Part shown: piece by piece, positions 35,892-43,942 of the stretch
Layout: each line of letters opens with the position of its first letter
Position numbering within the stretch: the first letter of the stretch is position 1
DNA from: a bacterium
GTDB taxonomy: Bacteria > Cyanobacteriota > Vampirovibrionia > Obscuribacterales > Obscuribacteraceae
DNA length: 64,000 nucleotides
Assembly (NCBI GenBank): GCA_018062085.1
Contig: JAGOSY010000004.1
Span: 62,001 to 126,000, forward strand
Direction: 5' to 3'
Position numbers and translations under genes: made by a program
The notes under the pieces: model-generated
Databases searched by the model: none
Told to the model about the DNA's origin: nothing
The model's input: the letters and a program-made list of their open reading frames with translations, nothing else

Positions 35892-37736
35892 CTAACCCGC
35901 TACCGGCAATTCAAAGCGAAACTGAGTGCCTTGGTTGAGCTGTGATTCAGCCCATATTTTGCCACCGTGCAATTCCACCAAGGCCTTACAAATGGCTAAA
36001 CCGAGGCCAGAACCACCCCTGGTGCGAGAAGTTTGATTTGGTGCTTGTTGAAAACGATCAAAAACACTGTCAAGCATATCAGGCGGCAAACCTACTCCTT
36101 GATCCTCAACTGTTACTGTGACAACTTCATTGTTGCTCTTTACCGATAGCTTAACAGTGCCGCCCTTAGGAGAGAACTTAATAGCATTCGATACTAAATT
36201 AGCTAATATTCGCAGCAGCATCTGCTCATCAGCATTTACTATAGTGTTTGTAGCTTCAAATCTAAGCGACACTCCAAGTTCATGAGCATTACCAGCCGAC
36301 TGTTCCACTGTACTTTCAAAGACTTTTTGCAGCGAGATTCTTTCGCGGTTCATCTCCATCATGCCAGACTTAACTTTTTCAATATCTAAGAGGTCGCCTA
36401 TTAGCCGCATCATACGCTCACTACTACGCAGAGCGCCCGGCAGATACTTGGTCGCCTTCTCACTTATGTCACCGTAAATTCCATCGCCTAGAAACTGCAA
36501 ATAATTCTGCACAGTTGTAAGCGGAGTGCGTAAATCATGAGTAACCATAGCGACAACTTCTTGCTTTAAGCGCTCGGCAGCACGCTCATCTGTGACGTCA
36601 TGAAAGATGCTAATTAATATCCCATCTTTACTGCGGTCACCTTTAACACGGTCATCTGTGCCTTCCTGCTGCGCCCACTGTGCAGACCAGAGCACTTCCC
36701 GTTGCTCACCATCAGAGCGGTTGATAGTCAGAGTTAGGGCTTTTTCGTTGGCACCATCTTGCACTCGATCAAGGTAAGCACGAGCCTCATCTTTGCTTAC
36801 TGGATCAACATAGTCGAAAAAATTAGTGTAAATCATTTCGTCGGCAGTCAAGCCAAACAGCTCTTCGCACGCAGGATTGGCGCTAACAAACTTGAGACGC
36901 GAGTCAAATGAACAAATGCAATCGCTGGCATTTTCTAGAATAACGCGTTCTTTGCTAACAGCTTCACGCAACTGATTAGCCATCCGATGAAAAACTCTAT
37001 CGAGCTTTGCTATTTCATCGCCACCTGAAACAAGCTGGTTTAGCGCCTTGTTGCTAGCTAAACGGTAACTGTTATCGTTCATGATATTGAGTCGGTTGAC
37101 GATACTACGCGTCAAAATGAAGCCAAAAACTAGTGTTAGCAATATGTTTGCTACACCTCCGACCATCAAGACTTGCTGCACCTGTGCGCGAAACTGCCTC
37201 TGCTTCTCAGGACTTGCATCAGCCACTGCCTTACCAGCATCACCCAAACTTAATACCTGATTAGATAAGTCACGCGAGACATCGCGAAGCTTTAGCCAGA
37301 GAACCATGCGGTCTACGCTGTCTGCACGTTTAGCGGCCCGATACTGATGCCTTATTTGAGTCATCAAGTCTTCTGATTGACGTAACTTATAGAGAGCTGT
37401 GTTCATTGATGCAGAAAGGTCTGGCTGGTCTTTGGTCATCTCTCTGATGTTGAGAATATGTTTGCTAATGTTCTCATTCATCTTTTGGTATGCCAAATTT
37501 AGATTTGGATTGGCCTTCAGGGAATCTTCGTCACCAAAATCTGTTCTCACAGTAACAAGTTCGCGAGTTAGGGCTATTACTTCATCTGCAATTTTGCGCG
37601 AATACTCTGCTCGCTTTGCTTCATCTTCGGCTTGATTCTGCAAATGAGCAACAGTACCGAGCATGGCCAGCTGCACAATCAGTGGCACCGATATCAGTAT
37701 TAATATCTTTGACTTAAGAGAAGCTGGTCTAAACAT
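35892..37736 (-). CDS. Membrane sensor histidine kinase (HAMP-PAS-HisKA)
   Basis: 614 residues. An N-terminal membrane helix (11-30), then an extracytoplasmic helical sensor of about 150 residues (CHASE3-like in layout), a second helix (about 190-210, VLMVGGVANILLTLVFGFIL), HAMP, and a PAS domain (ILENASDCICSFDSRLKFVSANPACEELFG). The HisKA phosphoacceptor is in VAMVTHDLRTPLTTVQNYL, and the HATPase has NLVSNAIKFSPKGG, VEDQGVGLP and GGSGLGLAICKALVE. No response regulator gene is adjacent, so it is an orphan. A long hairpin stands upstream (37812-37854) with GTGAC motifs related to the repeats before the next two minus-strand genes. Confidence 0.95.
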   Translation of the reverse strand: MFRPASLKSKILILISVPLIVQLAMLGTVAHLQNQAEDEAKRAEYSRKIADEVIALTRELVTVRTDFGDEDSLKANPNLNLAYQKMNENISKHILNIREMTKDQPDLSASMNTALYKLRQSEDLMTQIRHQYRAAKRADSVDRMVLWLKLRDVSRDLSNQVLSLGDAGKAVADASPEKQRQFRAQVQQVLMVGGVANILLTLVFGFILTRSIVNRLNIMNDNSYRLASNKALNQLVSGGDEIAKLDRVFHRMANQLREAVSKERVILENASDCICSFDSRLKFVSANPACEELFGLTADEMIYTNFFDYVDPVSKDEARAYLDRVQDGANEKALTLTINRSDGEQREVLWSAQWAQQEGTDDRVKGDRSKDGILISIFHDVTDERAAERLKQEVVAMVTHDLRTPLTTVQNYLQFLGDGIYGDISEKATKYLPGALRSSERMMRLIGDLLDIEKVKSGMMEMNRERISLQKVFESTVEQSAGNAHELGVSLRFEATNTIVNADEQMLLRILANLVSNAIKFSPKGGTVKLSVKSNNEVVTVTVEDQGVGLPPDMLDSVFDRFQQAPNQTSRTRGGSGLGLAICKALVELHGGKIWAESQLNQGTQFRFELPVAG

Positions 37737-37811
37737 AAGGTGTTTATCCCCAAGAGCGTATTGGGTAAAACCGTTTAACCGGATACGCTCAATTTATCAG
37801 CCGCATACAAG

Positions 37812-37854
37812 CAGTCACCGCCTCAAACCAGAGATTGGTTATTAGCGGTGACTG
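37812..37854 (-). promoter_or_regulatory. Long inverted repeat upstream of the histidine kinase
   Basis: CAGTCACCGC and GCGGTGACTG form a perfect 10-bp outer stem; inside, after a 4x4 internal loop, AACCA/TGGTT pairs around GAGAT. There is no T-run on either strand, so it is not an ordinary terminator. It lies 76 bp before the kinase start and 40 bp after the stop of the upstream gene. The arms contain GTGAC, as in the sites at 38356 and 40774, so it could be a DNA operator or an mRNA leader structure. Confidence 0.6.
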
Positions 37855-37893
37855 TCTGATTAACATGAAGATGGCAGATGGTTTACAGTTTTT

Positions 37894-38289
37894 CTATCTT
37901 CTATCACTTTCAACCGATTGTGCACCCTGCTTGCTAAGACTTTGGCCATCGAACTTCTTGTCTTTCATCTCGTAAGCTTGCTGCATCATTTCTTGCTTTC
38001 TTAGATTGGGCAAACAACCGTCGGCATTCGGTTTATTTGGGAATAATGGCGCGAACTCAAGAAATCCCTTATCCATTTTTTCCTGCATTTTCTGAGCTTT
38101 ATCAAGAGCTTCGTTACCGTTCAAGGCTTCTTTCGGACCCTGTCCCTGATCATTTTTGAGGTTTTTCGGGCCTCGATCAGAGTGAACTTCGTTCATCATT
38201 TGATCTACAGCACCTTTATTAATCGAATCGGTTTGAGGATTCTGTTGAGCTTCTCTAACTTGATTGACTTCGTGTTGAGCTGATGGCAT
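37894..38289 (-). CDS. Small polar protein of unknown function (131 aa)
   Basis: A 131-residue hydrophilic protein rich in Gln, Asn, Lys and Met. It has no signal, membrane or recognised domain. The first half looks disordered; the second half (DKGFLEFAPLFPNKPNADG, then CLPNLRKQEMMQQAYEMKDKK) is partly helical. A short stretch (D-K/R-GF-L/V-D/E-F/W) resembles the 237-residue protein at 18380-19093, which may point to a shared lineage-specific domain. A triple GTGAC repeat with 11-bp period lies 67 bp upstream. It is probably a regulated, lineage-specific protein. Confidence 0.55.
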   Translation of the reverse strand: MPSAQHEVNQVREAQQNPQTDSINKGAVDQMMNEVHSDRGPKNLKNDQGQGPKEALNGNEALDKAQKMQEKMDKGFLEFAPLFPNKPNADGCLPNLRKQEMMQQAYEMKDKKFDGQSLSKQGAQSVESDRR

Positions 38290-38355
38290 TTGTGTGTCCT
38301 CTAGTAAGGTGTGCGGCGGTTATGTAAGTAGAATAGTGGCGCAGTAAAACCAATT

Positions 38356-38386
38356 GGTGACTGTTCCGTGACCAAGCTGTGACCAA
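38356..38386 (-). promoter_or_regulatory. Triple GTGAC direct repeat (11-bp period), site A
   Basis: GTGAC occurs at 38357, 38368 and 38379, exactly 11 bp apart, within a 31-bp block that matches site B (40774-40804) closely. It lies 67 bp upstream of the 131-residue protein. Direct repeats at 11 bp are typical of OmpR/PhoB-type response regulator sites. Confidence 0.65.
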
Positions 38387-38426
38387 ACTCGAAGGCCCTA
38401 GCTCAGCGCAATGCAACCATCAACAA

Positions 38427-40649
38427 TCAGCTATCTTGCTGGGAGATCTTTGCTTCAATACTGCTTCTCAATGCTGCATCTGAAATGTTGTCCAGTACGC
38501 TTGCTAGGCTCTCTGCAGTAAGAAGCTGATGGCCTTGTCTTAGACCAGCCATATTGGCATCACCAGGGTTTTCTTGACGGTATTGAGCTTGCATTGCCCG
38601 CATCAATGCCGTCACTTCTGAATTGCTGGCAGAACTTCCCCCAGATGCGAGTATGCGAGCAGCGACTTGGTACGGGCCTTCTCCTTTACGAACTTGAGAC
38701 AACTCGGCAGCTGTTTCACTGAGTACTAGAGAAGAAACCTCTGGTTGATTGGCATCTATATGCTCAGTGATGGCATCGCTAGCTTCGGTGGGAGCTTCAG
38801 AAGACACTTCTGTAGAGACTTCGGTGGAAACTGCAGGAATAGCCTCATTCGAGCCTTCATAAGCAGGCAGAGCCAGGGCGTCTTTTTCCGCTGCAATTTG
38901 TTCTTGCCGCAGTGGCAGAGATTCCATTCCAGCAGCAAATGATTCTCTTGTCATTGCACCTTGAGCATCTTTGTAGAGATCCATTTCTGGGTTGTCCCAA
39001 TTCTCGGAGATTGACCTGAGAGACTCTACAAACTGATCTCTTAGCGGGTCGCCGGAACTTGACGACATATCATTGTTTGCAACACTTGCACTGAGGAAGC
39101 TGTCGATATCAAATTTGGTTATAGCTCCATCATTGAGCTCTTCTGCAGTTCCCTGAAGAGCTATCCCGTCAACTTCACTAAAATAGTCAGTTCCGCCACT
39201 GACAGGAGGAGCGAAAACAGTGAGGCCGTCAGCAGCGATCATGGTGTTGAAACGCTCGCGGTCAATTACTGCGTTCAACTGATCAGCCACCGACTCTGTC
39301 TCTTGCGAGACTGACTGGTCTTCGGCACTTGCTGAATCAGTAGTTGCTCCATCAGGCGTTGAGGTCTCGGCAGGTGTTAGCAGCTTTGCGGCAATACTTT
39401 CTCTCATTGCCGGATCAGATATCGAATTCAACAGCGAGTCTAGTTTTTCTGGTGAAAGAAATTGATGATTTACTTTCAAGCTGGCCAAATTTGGATCTTC
39501 TGGATACTCTTCTCGGTATTGTGTTTGCATTGCCCGGACGAGTGCCATCACTTCTTCGTGACTGGTGGCGCTATCGCCTGAAGAAAGTAGACGCTCAGCA
39601 ACTTGGTATGGTCCTTCGCCCAATTGAACAAGTGATAGCTCAGTTGTTTCTTCGCTTAGGGCCAAACTCGCAGCCGGGGCTTCAGCTGGCATGTCTACTG
39701 GACCGTCTATTGGATTCTCTGCTGGAACTTCAACTGGAACCTCTGCGGGAGTCTCTGTTGCAGTATCGACAGCGGCATCGGCTGGCATATCTACTGGTCC
39801 ATCTATTGGATTCTCTGCGGGAACTTCAACTGGAGCCTCAGTTGGAACTTCTGCCGGAGTCTCTGTTGCAGTATCAATAGCGACATCCACTGGCATATCT
39901 ACCGGACCGTCAACGGGAATGTCGGTGGAAACGGCGGCTGGGGTTTCTCCAGAGACTTCTGTTGAAACTTCTCCAGAAACTTCTGCTGAGACTTCTGCTG
40001 GGTCGGTGTTAATACCCTCGACGATCGGTACCTGCGACTGGTCAAAATCTTCTGCAATTTGTACTTGTTCCTGCGGCACGGGCTCTAAATCGGCTGGCGC
40101 GGACTCTACATCTGTGGCCAGTGACTCTAGACCAGCGGCAAAAGATTCTCTAGTCATAGAATCTTGCGTTTCCTTAAATGGTGCCATCTCCGGGCTATCC
40201 CAGTTCTCAGATAGTTGTCTCAGTGAGTCAACATAAGAGTCTTTGACAGGATTACTAGACCGTCCTCGCGGAGTGGCATCGGCCTCAGCAATAAAACTAT
40301 CTATACCTGTTTTGGTAATAGCACCGTCGGTGCCGTTCCAAATGTAACCTTGATCATCCATACCATCGACTTCAGCAAAATAGTCAGAATGGCCGCGGCC
40401 GGGTCTATTGAAGATGTTAAGTCCATCGGTTGAAATCATAGCCTTGAAAGATTCACTAGTGTTAGACGAAACAATCTCAAGGGCAGGAACCTGACCGGCA
40501 TCGACAAGCTGCTGAGTAGCCTGAGCACCTTCGCTAGGGTTTGCAAAAATTGTTGAAGTGCTCGCCTCATCCAGAAGGCGAAGACTGCCATCCGCTGTTT
40601 GCTCTGGTTGCGGAACTACATTATCTGTAGCGCTTAAGCTGTCATACAT
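38427..40649 (-). CDS. Internally duplicated repeat protein (740 aa)
   Basis: 740 residues, strongly acidic, no signal peptide. Two modules are each present twice. Module 1 (residues 66-177 and 466-578) has DYF-x-EVDG, DGAITK-x-x-IDSF (like a worn EF-hand loop), SENWD-x-PEM and MTRESFAAG-x-ESL. Module 2 (about 329-424 and 641-735) has GEGPYQVA-x-R-x-L-x-SG, RAMQ-x-QYR and an ISD-x-A-x-R-x-SI end, with a LysM-like layout but much diverged. Between them a Pro/Glu/Val/Asp linker repeats a 32-36-residue unit (about 248-325). Function unknown; the LysM-like parts suggest a link to the envelope. A triple GTGAC site lies 125 bp upstream. Confidence 0.75.
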   Translation of the reverse strand: MYDSLSATDNVVPQPEQTADGSLRLLDEASTSTIFANPSEGAQATQQLVDAGQVPALEIVSSNTSESFKAMISTDGLNIFNRPGRGHSDYFAEVDGMDDQGYIWNGTDGAITKTGIDSFIAEADATPRGRSSNPVKDSYVDSLRQLSENWDSPEMAPFKETQDSMTRESFAAGLESLATDVESAPADLEPVPQEQVQIAEDFDQSQVPIVEGINTDPAEVSAEVSGEVSTEVSGETPAAVSTDIPVDGPVDMPVDVAIDTATETPAEVPTEAPVEVPAENPIDGPVDMPADAAVDTATETPAEVPVEVPAENPIDGPVDMPAEAPAASLALSEETTELSLVQLGEGPYQVAERLLSSGDSATSHEEVMALVRAMQTQYREEYPEDPNLASLKVNHQFLSPEKLDSLLNSISDPAMRESIAAKLLTPAETSTPDGATTDSASAEDQSVSQETESVADQLNAVIDRERFNTMIAADGLTVFAPPVSGGTDYFSEVDGIALQGTAEELNDGAITKFDIDSFLSASVANNDMSSSSGDPLRDQFVESLRSISENWDNPEMDLYKDAQGAMTRESFAAGMESLPLRQEQIAAEKDALALPAYEGSNEAIPAVSTEVSTEVSSEAPTEASDAITEHIDANQPEVSSLVLSETAAELSQVRKGEGPYQVAARILASGGSSASNSEVTALMRAMQAQYRQENPGDANMAGLRQGHQLLTAESLASVLDNISDAALRSSIEAKISQQDS
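39675..39917 (-). repeat. Intragenic tandem repeat (about 96-108 bp units)
   Basis: Two full units and a partial third inside the 740-residue gene encode PIDGPVDMPADAAVDTATET-type segments (residues about 245-325). Similarity at DNA level is high, so the array could expand or contract by slippage or recombination, changing linker length in frame. Confidence 0.8.
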
Positions 40650-40773
40650 TTTGTATAGCCCTCAAAGAAAGTTTGTCGGTCTGCTATTCGTCTGCTTTTG
40701 ATTGAACCGACTAGTAAGTGTGAACCGTCCAGTTCGGACATGCATCAACAATAGCGATGGCACGAGACCGAAC

Positions 40774-40804
40774 GGTGACGATTCCGTGACCGAACTGTGA
40801 CCAG
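40774..40804 (-). promoter_or_regulatory. Triple GTGAC direct repeat (11-bp period), site B
   Basis: GTGAC at 40775, 40786 and 40797, again exactly 11 bp apart, with nearly the same filler (ATTCC, CGAACT) as site A (GTTCC, CAAGCT). It lies 125 bp upstream of the 740-residue gene. It also lies 112 bp from the divergent gene at 40916, so it might serve both. Confidence 0.65.
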
Positions 40805-40915
40805 CCAATCTATAAATCTACAAATCGACGGCCAGGCGCTTGACTACATTGGCTCCAGACTTCGGTCTATAATTTGCTCTAGCAAACCAGTGGTTGCCAA
40901 AGAAGAGGCTCGCAG

Positions 40916-41968
40916 TTGAAAACAAGTCAAAAAATTCAGTTAATAACCGCTATTTTTCCGGCGGCACTGTTGAGTAGCTCTATTGCTGTTCTAATTGGTT
41001 TACCACTAGAAGCAGCTAACGACAGTGAATTTGCAGCTGGAGTGAAGGACTACGCCGCCAAGAATTTCAAAGGCGCCTCTGATCACTTTGGTAAATCTAT
41101 CCAAGGAGGCAACAAGAGTGCTTCTGTATGGCTATACAGTGCTCATTGCTTTGTCGCCATGGGACAGTACAAGCGCGCCTTACAGACATACGAAATCGTC
41201 GCCCAATCTTTTAAAGGAACCAGTGAAGCCGCTACGGCTGAAAAGTCAGTCGACTCTTTGCGTACGCGCCTAGGTTTGCCCGCAGTAGCCGCCTCTCAGA
41301 CGACTGCCCCTGCCGGCGGTGCCACTGGTACAAGCACAGCCACAGCCGGTGATGAGGGCCTGATGGCTCGCGTGGATATTATTGCACCTAAGTTTGGCCA
41401 CCCACCGGTGAGCGCTGTCTCCATCAAAGCAGTAAAAGATGCTATAGCAGCTTTGCCAGCACCACTGAGAAAAAAGCTGGATGATACAGCAGAAGCCCAT
41501 GTTACTCTTTCACCTAACCTGATTGACCGCTGGCCAGATACAGCTAAAGAAGCTCCAGATGAATCAGGCGTAGATTTAGCCACTTTGCCTGGTCGCATTT
41601 ACGGCAAAGATATGAGTATCTATGAGCGGGCCAGAATCAGTGGCACCACATCACTCAAGGACCCAAGACCACCAAAGCATCTGCGTCAAACAACATTAAA
41701 TATGTGTTTTCAACTGCTCGATGACGACATGGTTATTTCTAAAGACCCCGCCTTGCGCAAAGAGTGGGAAGCCGACAAGTCAACGATTACTTCACCCATG
41801 TCTGAAACACTTGCTACTTTCATGAAAGAAGATGATTGGGGGCCACGCGAAACTTGCTCGGAGCTGTTTGGTTTTATGCTTGGGGGTTACAACGACATGA
41901 CTGACAATGTACTGCGTTACTTCCCCCGCACAAAGAAATGGCTGGCAGTCAAAATGGGTATTAAATAG
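40916..41968 (+). CDS. Secreted protein with short TPR region (350 aa)
   Basis: Starts at TTG (40916). The signal sequence has the core AIFPAALLSSSIAVLIGLP and likely cleaves near EAAND. Residues ~40-110 form about two tetratricopeptide-like units (VKDYAAKNFKGASDHFGKSI, AHCFVAMGQYKRALQTYEI). After an Ala/Gly/Thr linker, a C-terminal domain (about 150-350) contains LPGRIYGKDMSIYERA, LRQTTLNMCFQLLD and DDWGPRETCSELFGFMLGG, which I do not recognise. No HExxH is present. Extracytoplasmic; role unknown. It is divergent from the 740-residue gene, with 266 nt between them. Confidence 0.7.
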   Translation: MKTSQKIQLITAIFPAALLSSSIAVLIGLPLEAANDSEFAAGVKDYAAKNFKGASDHFGKSIQGGNKSASVWLYSAHCFVAMGQYKRALQTYEIVAQSFKGTSEAATAEKSVDSLRTRLGLPAVAASQTTAPAGGATGTSTATAGDEGLMARVDIIAPKFGHPPVSAVSIKAVKDAIAALPAPLRKKLDDTAEAHVTLSPNLIDRWPDTAKEAPDESGVDLATLPGRIYGKDMSIYERARISGTTSLKDPRPPKHLRQTTLNMCFQLLDDDMVISKDPALRKEWEADKSTITSPMSETLATFMKEDDWGPRETCSELFGFMLGGYNDMTDNVLRYFPRTKKWLAVKMGIK

Positions 41969-42012
41969 CCAGGTAGCTCGTAATCTATATATTTGTGGTC
42001 GTAGGCCAATTG

Positions 42013-42804
42013 ATGCAATCAAGACTAGCCTTACTCTTAATAGTGCTTCTCTCTATTAGTCTTGAGGCCGTTTATTCAGCTCCGCCCTATAAGGCGGCCG
42101 TTGCTCAATTCAATGGCAAGCCTACTAATCTGCCACCAGGAAAGGCGTGGTCACTGCGGCAAAAGAGCTTAATCCTTGGCGAATATGAAGTCTTCGTGAG
42201 CAACGTCGGCCTAAGAGCATCGTGCAAGCGCTCAGGACTTACATTTATTGCTCGAGCGCCGCTCTGGAATCCAATTGGTTTTTCCACGCTTTCAGGAAAC
42301 ATCTGGCGACCAAAGAAAGAAAATTTCGCACCCGTTAACGATATGTGCAAATCGCTCTCAATGCTCGGCTTGCCAAATATTTGGTTAATTCCTGTTGAGC
42401 ACATCGGCCGCAAAGAGGCATCGGGATTTACTTGCGATAACTTTAGTACTACTCAAGCATGGACAAAAGATCAGCTCAAACAATACAGCCAAGGCCTTAT
42501 ACAAAGAACATCTCCATATGCAGCTGAGTATCAAGCCGCTAACGTCAGCCTACCAAAACCAGCTTGTCAAATTTTAGAGCAAATCTACGGCGTGCCTTCC
42601 TGTTCGCTCTTACCAATACGTTTTACCTACAAGAAAATGACACACAACACCAACATTGCCTTAGAGACAACATCTTGCCAGATAGCAACACCACCAAAGA
42701 ATTGGCTCGACCTACCCGTCAACCTCAAGGCCGTGAAAACTTTCAACGAACTCAACATGGACAAAGGTGCTCAGGCTGGCGCTGAAGATTTATTTGGCCG
42801 CTAG
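42013..42804 (+). CDS. Secreted protein of unknown function (263 aa)
   Basis: The ATG at 42013 (MQSRLALLLIVLLSISLEAVYSA) gives a perfect signal peptide and has an AGG 8 nt upstream; the earlier GTG at 41995 would add six residues in front of it. The mature part has several cysteines (Cys-pair candidates in MCKSLSMLG, FTCDNFST, PACQILEQIYGVPSC), aromatic strands and no catalytic motif that I recognise. Disulphide bonds fit an extracytoplasmic location. It lies 44 nt after the preceding gene and 24 nt before the zinc-ribbon gene, so the three may be one transcript. Confidence 0.65.
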   Translation: MQSRLALLLIVLLSISLEAVYSAPPYKAAVAQFNGKPTNLPPGKAWSLRQKSLILGEYEVFVSNVGLRASCKRSGLTFIARAPLWNPIGFSTLSGNIWRPKKENFAPVNDMCKSLSMLGLPNIWLIPVEHIGRKEASGFTCDNFSTTQAWTKDQLKQYSQGLIQRTSPYAAEYQAANVSLPKPACQILEQIYGVPSCSLLPIRFTYKKMTHNTNIALETTSCQIATPPKNWLDLPVNLKAVKTFNELNMDKGAQAGAEDLFGR

Positions 42805-42828
42805 AGAATAACTATGAGGTAGCGGACC

Positions 42829-43062
42829 ATGAACTTCGAAAATTGCAAAAATTGCAAAAAATCACTACAGCCAGATTGGTTCTTTTGTCCTAATTGTGGA
42901 ACAGCTCAGCACGAAACTTCGGTCATGCAAGAGTACTTAAGAATCGCTGATAGCACAGACGAAATACCTGCTAGGCAAAAGAATACAGCTGAAGGTAAGT
43001 ACGGCGCTGGCGTGCGCAGCCAAGTTTTAGAAGTAATAGTGAGGCAGGCCAAAGCCCCATAA
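42829..43062 (+). CDS. Small zinc-ribbon protein (77 aa)
   Basis: A 77-residue protein whose N-terminus is a zinc ribbon with two CxxC knuckles (CKNCKKSLQPDWFFCPNCG, Cys6/9 and Cys20/23). A short polar tail follows. Such DZR-like ribbons usually mediate protein contacts or bind nucleic acid. No other domain. The DNA start has a small internal duplication (AATTGCAAAAATTGCAAAAA). Confidence 0.75.
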   Translation: MNFENCKNCKKSLQPDWFFCPNCGTAQHETSVMQEYLRIADSTDEIPARQKNTAEGKYGAGVRSQVLEVIVRQAKAP

Positions 43063-43167
43063 CCCCGGAGACGACCCAGGACCGCATCATATTACCTAAA
43101 AAATGCCAAGATAAAGCCCAAGTTGAAAGCCTATACTCCGGTCAGGCAATCACTGGGAGTAGCACAG

Positions 43168-43245
43168 ATGGATCTTGCAGAGCGGGCAAAAGCAGTAGAA
43201 CAAGTTCTAGAGAACGGTCAGGGCTGCTCGGCTTTAACGATCTAA
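43168..43245 (+). CDS. Possible 25-residue peptide
   Basis: ATG with GGGAG 9 nt upstream encodes a helical 25-mer beginning MDLAERAKAVEQVLENG and ending in TAA. It might be a gene start that was truncated or a genuine micropeptide. Nothing else is seen in the 251-nt spacer between 43062 and 43314. Confidence 0.25.
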   Translation: MDLAERAKAVEQVLENGQGCSALTI

Positions 43246-43313
43246 CAGTTCTGCCTTGCAAGAATGCGCGCTAGAAATAGTCACTGCAAGTAGGGAAGTT
43301 TGCTATTTTGCAA

Positions 43314-43826
43314 TTATTTTAGCGGTGAGTCTGAAACCACCCATTGCTGATTGTTCAATGAGCGTTTATGGAATACACCCTTATCATCGGTCCAAAGAAT
43401 CAAATTATTTCTGTCGACGGCCACACCCCTGCTGCCAAATTTATTGCCGACACCATCGAAGATTGGTCCGGCAGCCTTAGATTGCTCTAGCAACTTACCC
43501 GCCTCATCATAGAAATAGAGATGGTGTCTCGGCCCACCTGGAACTCTTCCCAGTGGAGTGTCAATTTGAAAAAATGTCTGTTTATTTGTTATAAGCGTTG
43601 TAAGGGCATCTGATGGTTGCTTGAACCACAACTGCGCCGAGGGAGTTTCAGTATCTGACTTGGCAGTGCTCCAATCTACTTGCACCGGGCCCACAGCCTT
43701 GAGACTAGCAAGCTTGCGGTCACCATTAGAAAGAGTAACCGTAGAGTCATAGGCCTGCTGAGCAGCTTGCACGATCCCATTTAGTTCACGGAGAGGTTCT
43801 GTAATTTCTTGTGTGCGATCAGTCAT
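43314..43826 (-). CDS. Hypothetical protein (170 aa)
   Basis: A 170-residue soluble protein, not recognised. It has a helical first part (residues 1-40), then mostly strands with NKQTFFQIDTPLGRVPGG, HHLYFYDEAGKLLEQS, VAVDRNNLILWTDDKGV and WVVSDS, compatible with a small beta-sheet fold. No signal or metal motif. It is followed by two more minus-strand genes upstream (SGNH-like and PAS), with gaps of 116 and 43 nt. Real-gene status rests on natural sequence and spacing. Confidence 0.6.
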   Translation of the reverse strand: MTDRTQEITEPLRELNGIVQAAQQAYDSTVTLSNGDRKLASLKAVGPVQVDWSTAKSDTETPSAQLWFKQPSDALTTLITNKQTFFQIDTPLGRVPGGPRHHLYFYDEAGKLLEQSKAAGPIFDGVGNKFGSRGVAVDRNNLILWTDDKGVFHKRSLNNQQWVVSDSPLK

Positions 43827-43942
43827 GGGCGTCCCACAAATAAGCAGTAATTAAAGCAGAGTACTTAGAAACTAAGTTCTAAACAATGGTGGCAATACGA
43901 AAAAAATCACGTGGCATCCAAACAGACAGCAAGCCGATGCAC

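Noticed and set aside
35892..37736. A two-component pair with a response regulator next to the kinase
   Set aside because: No receiver or DNA-binding output domain is encoded on either side, so the kinase was called an orphan.
39691..40236. A 181-codon plus-strand frame with Thr/Ser/Gly repeats
   Set aside because: It is the antisense image of the Pro/Glu/Val repeat linker in the 740-residue gene; repetitive codons keep the other strand open.
40916..41968. A zinc metalloprotease of the lethal-factor type in the C-terminal domain
   Set aside because: The tail only loosely recalls such folds and there is no HExxH motif.
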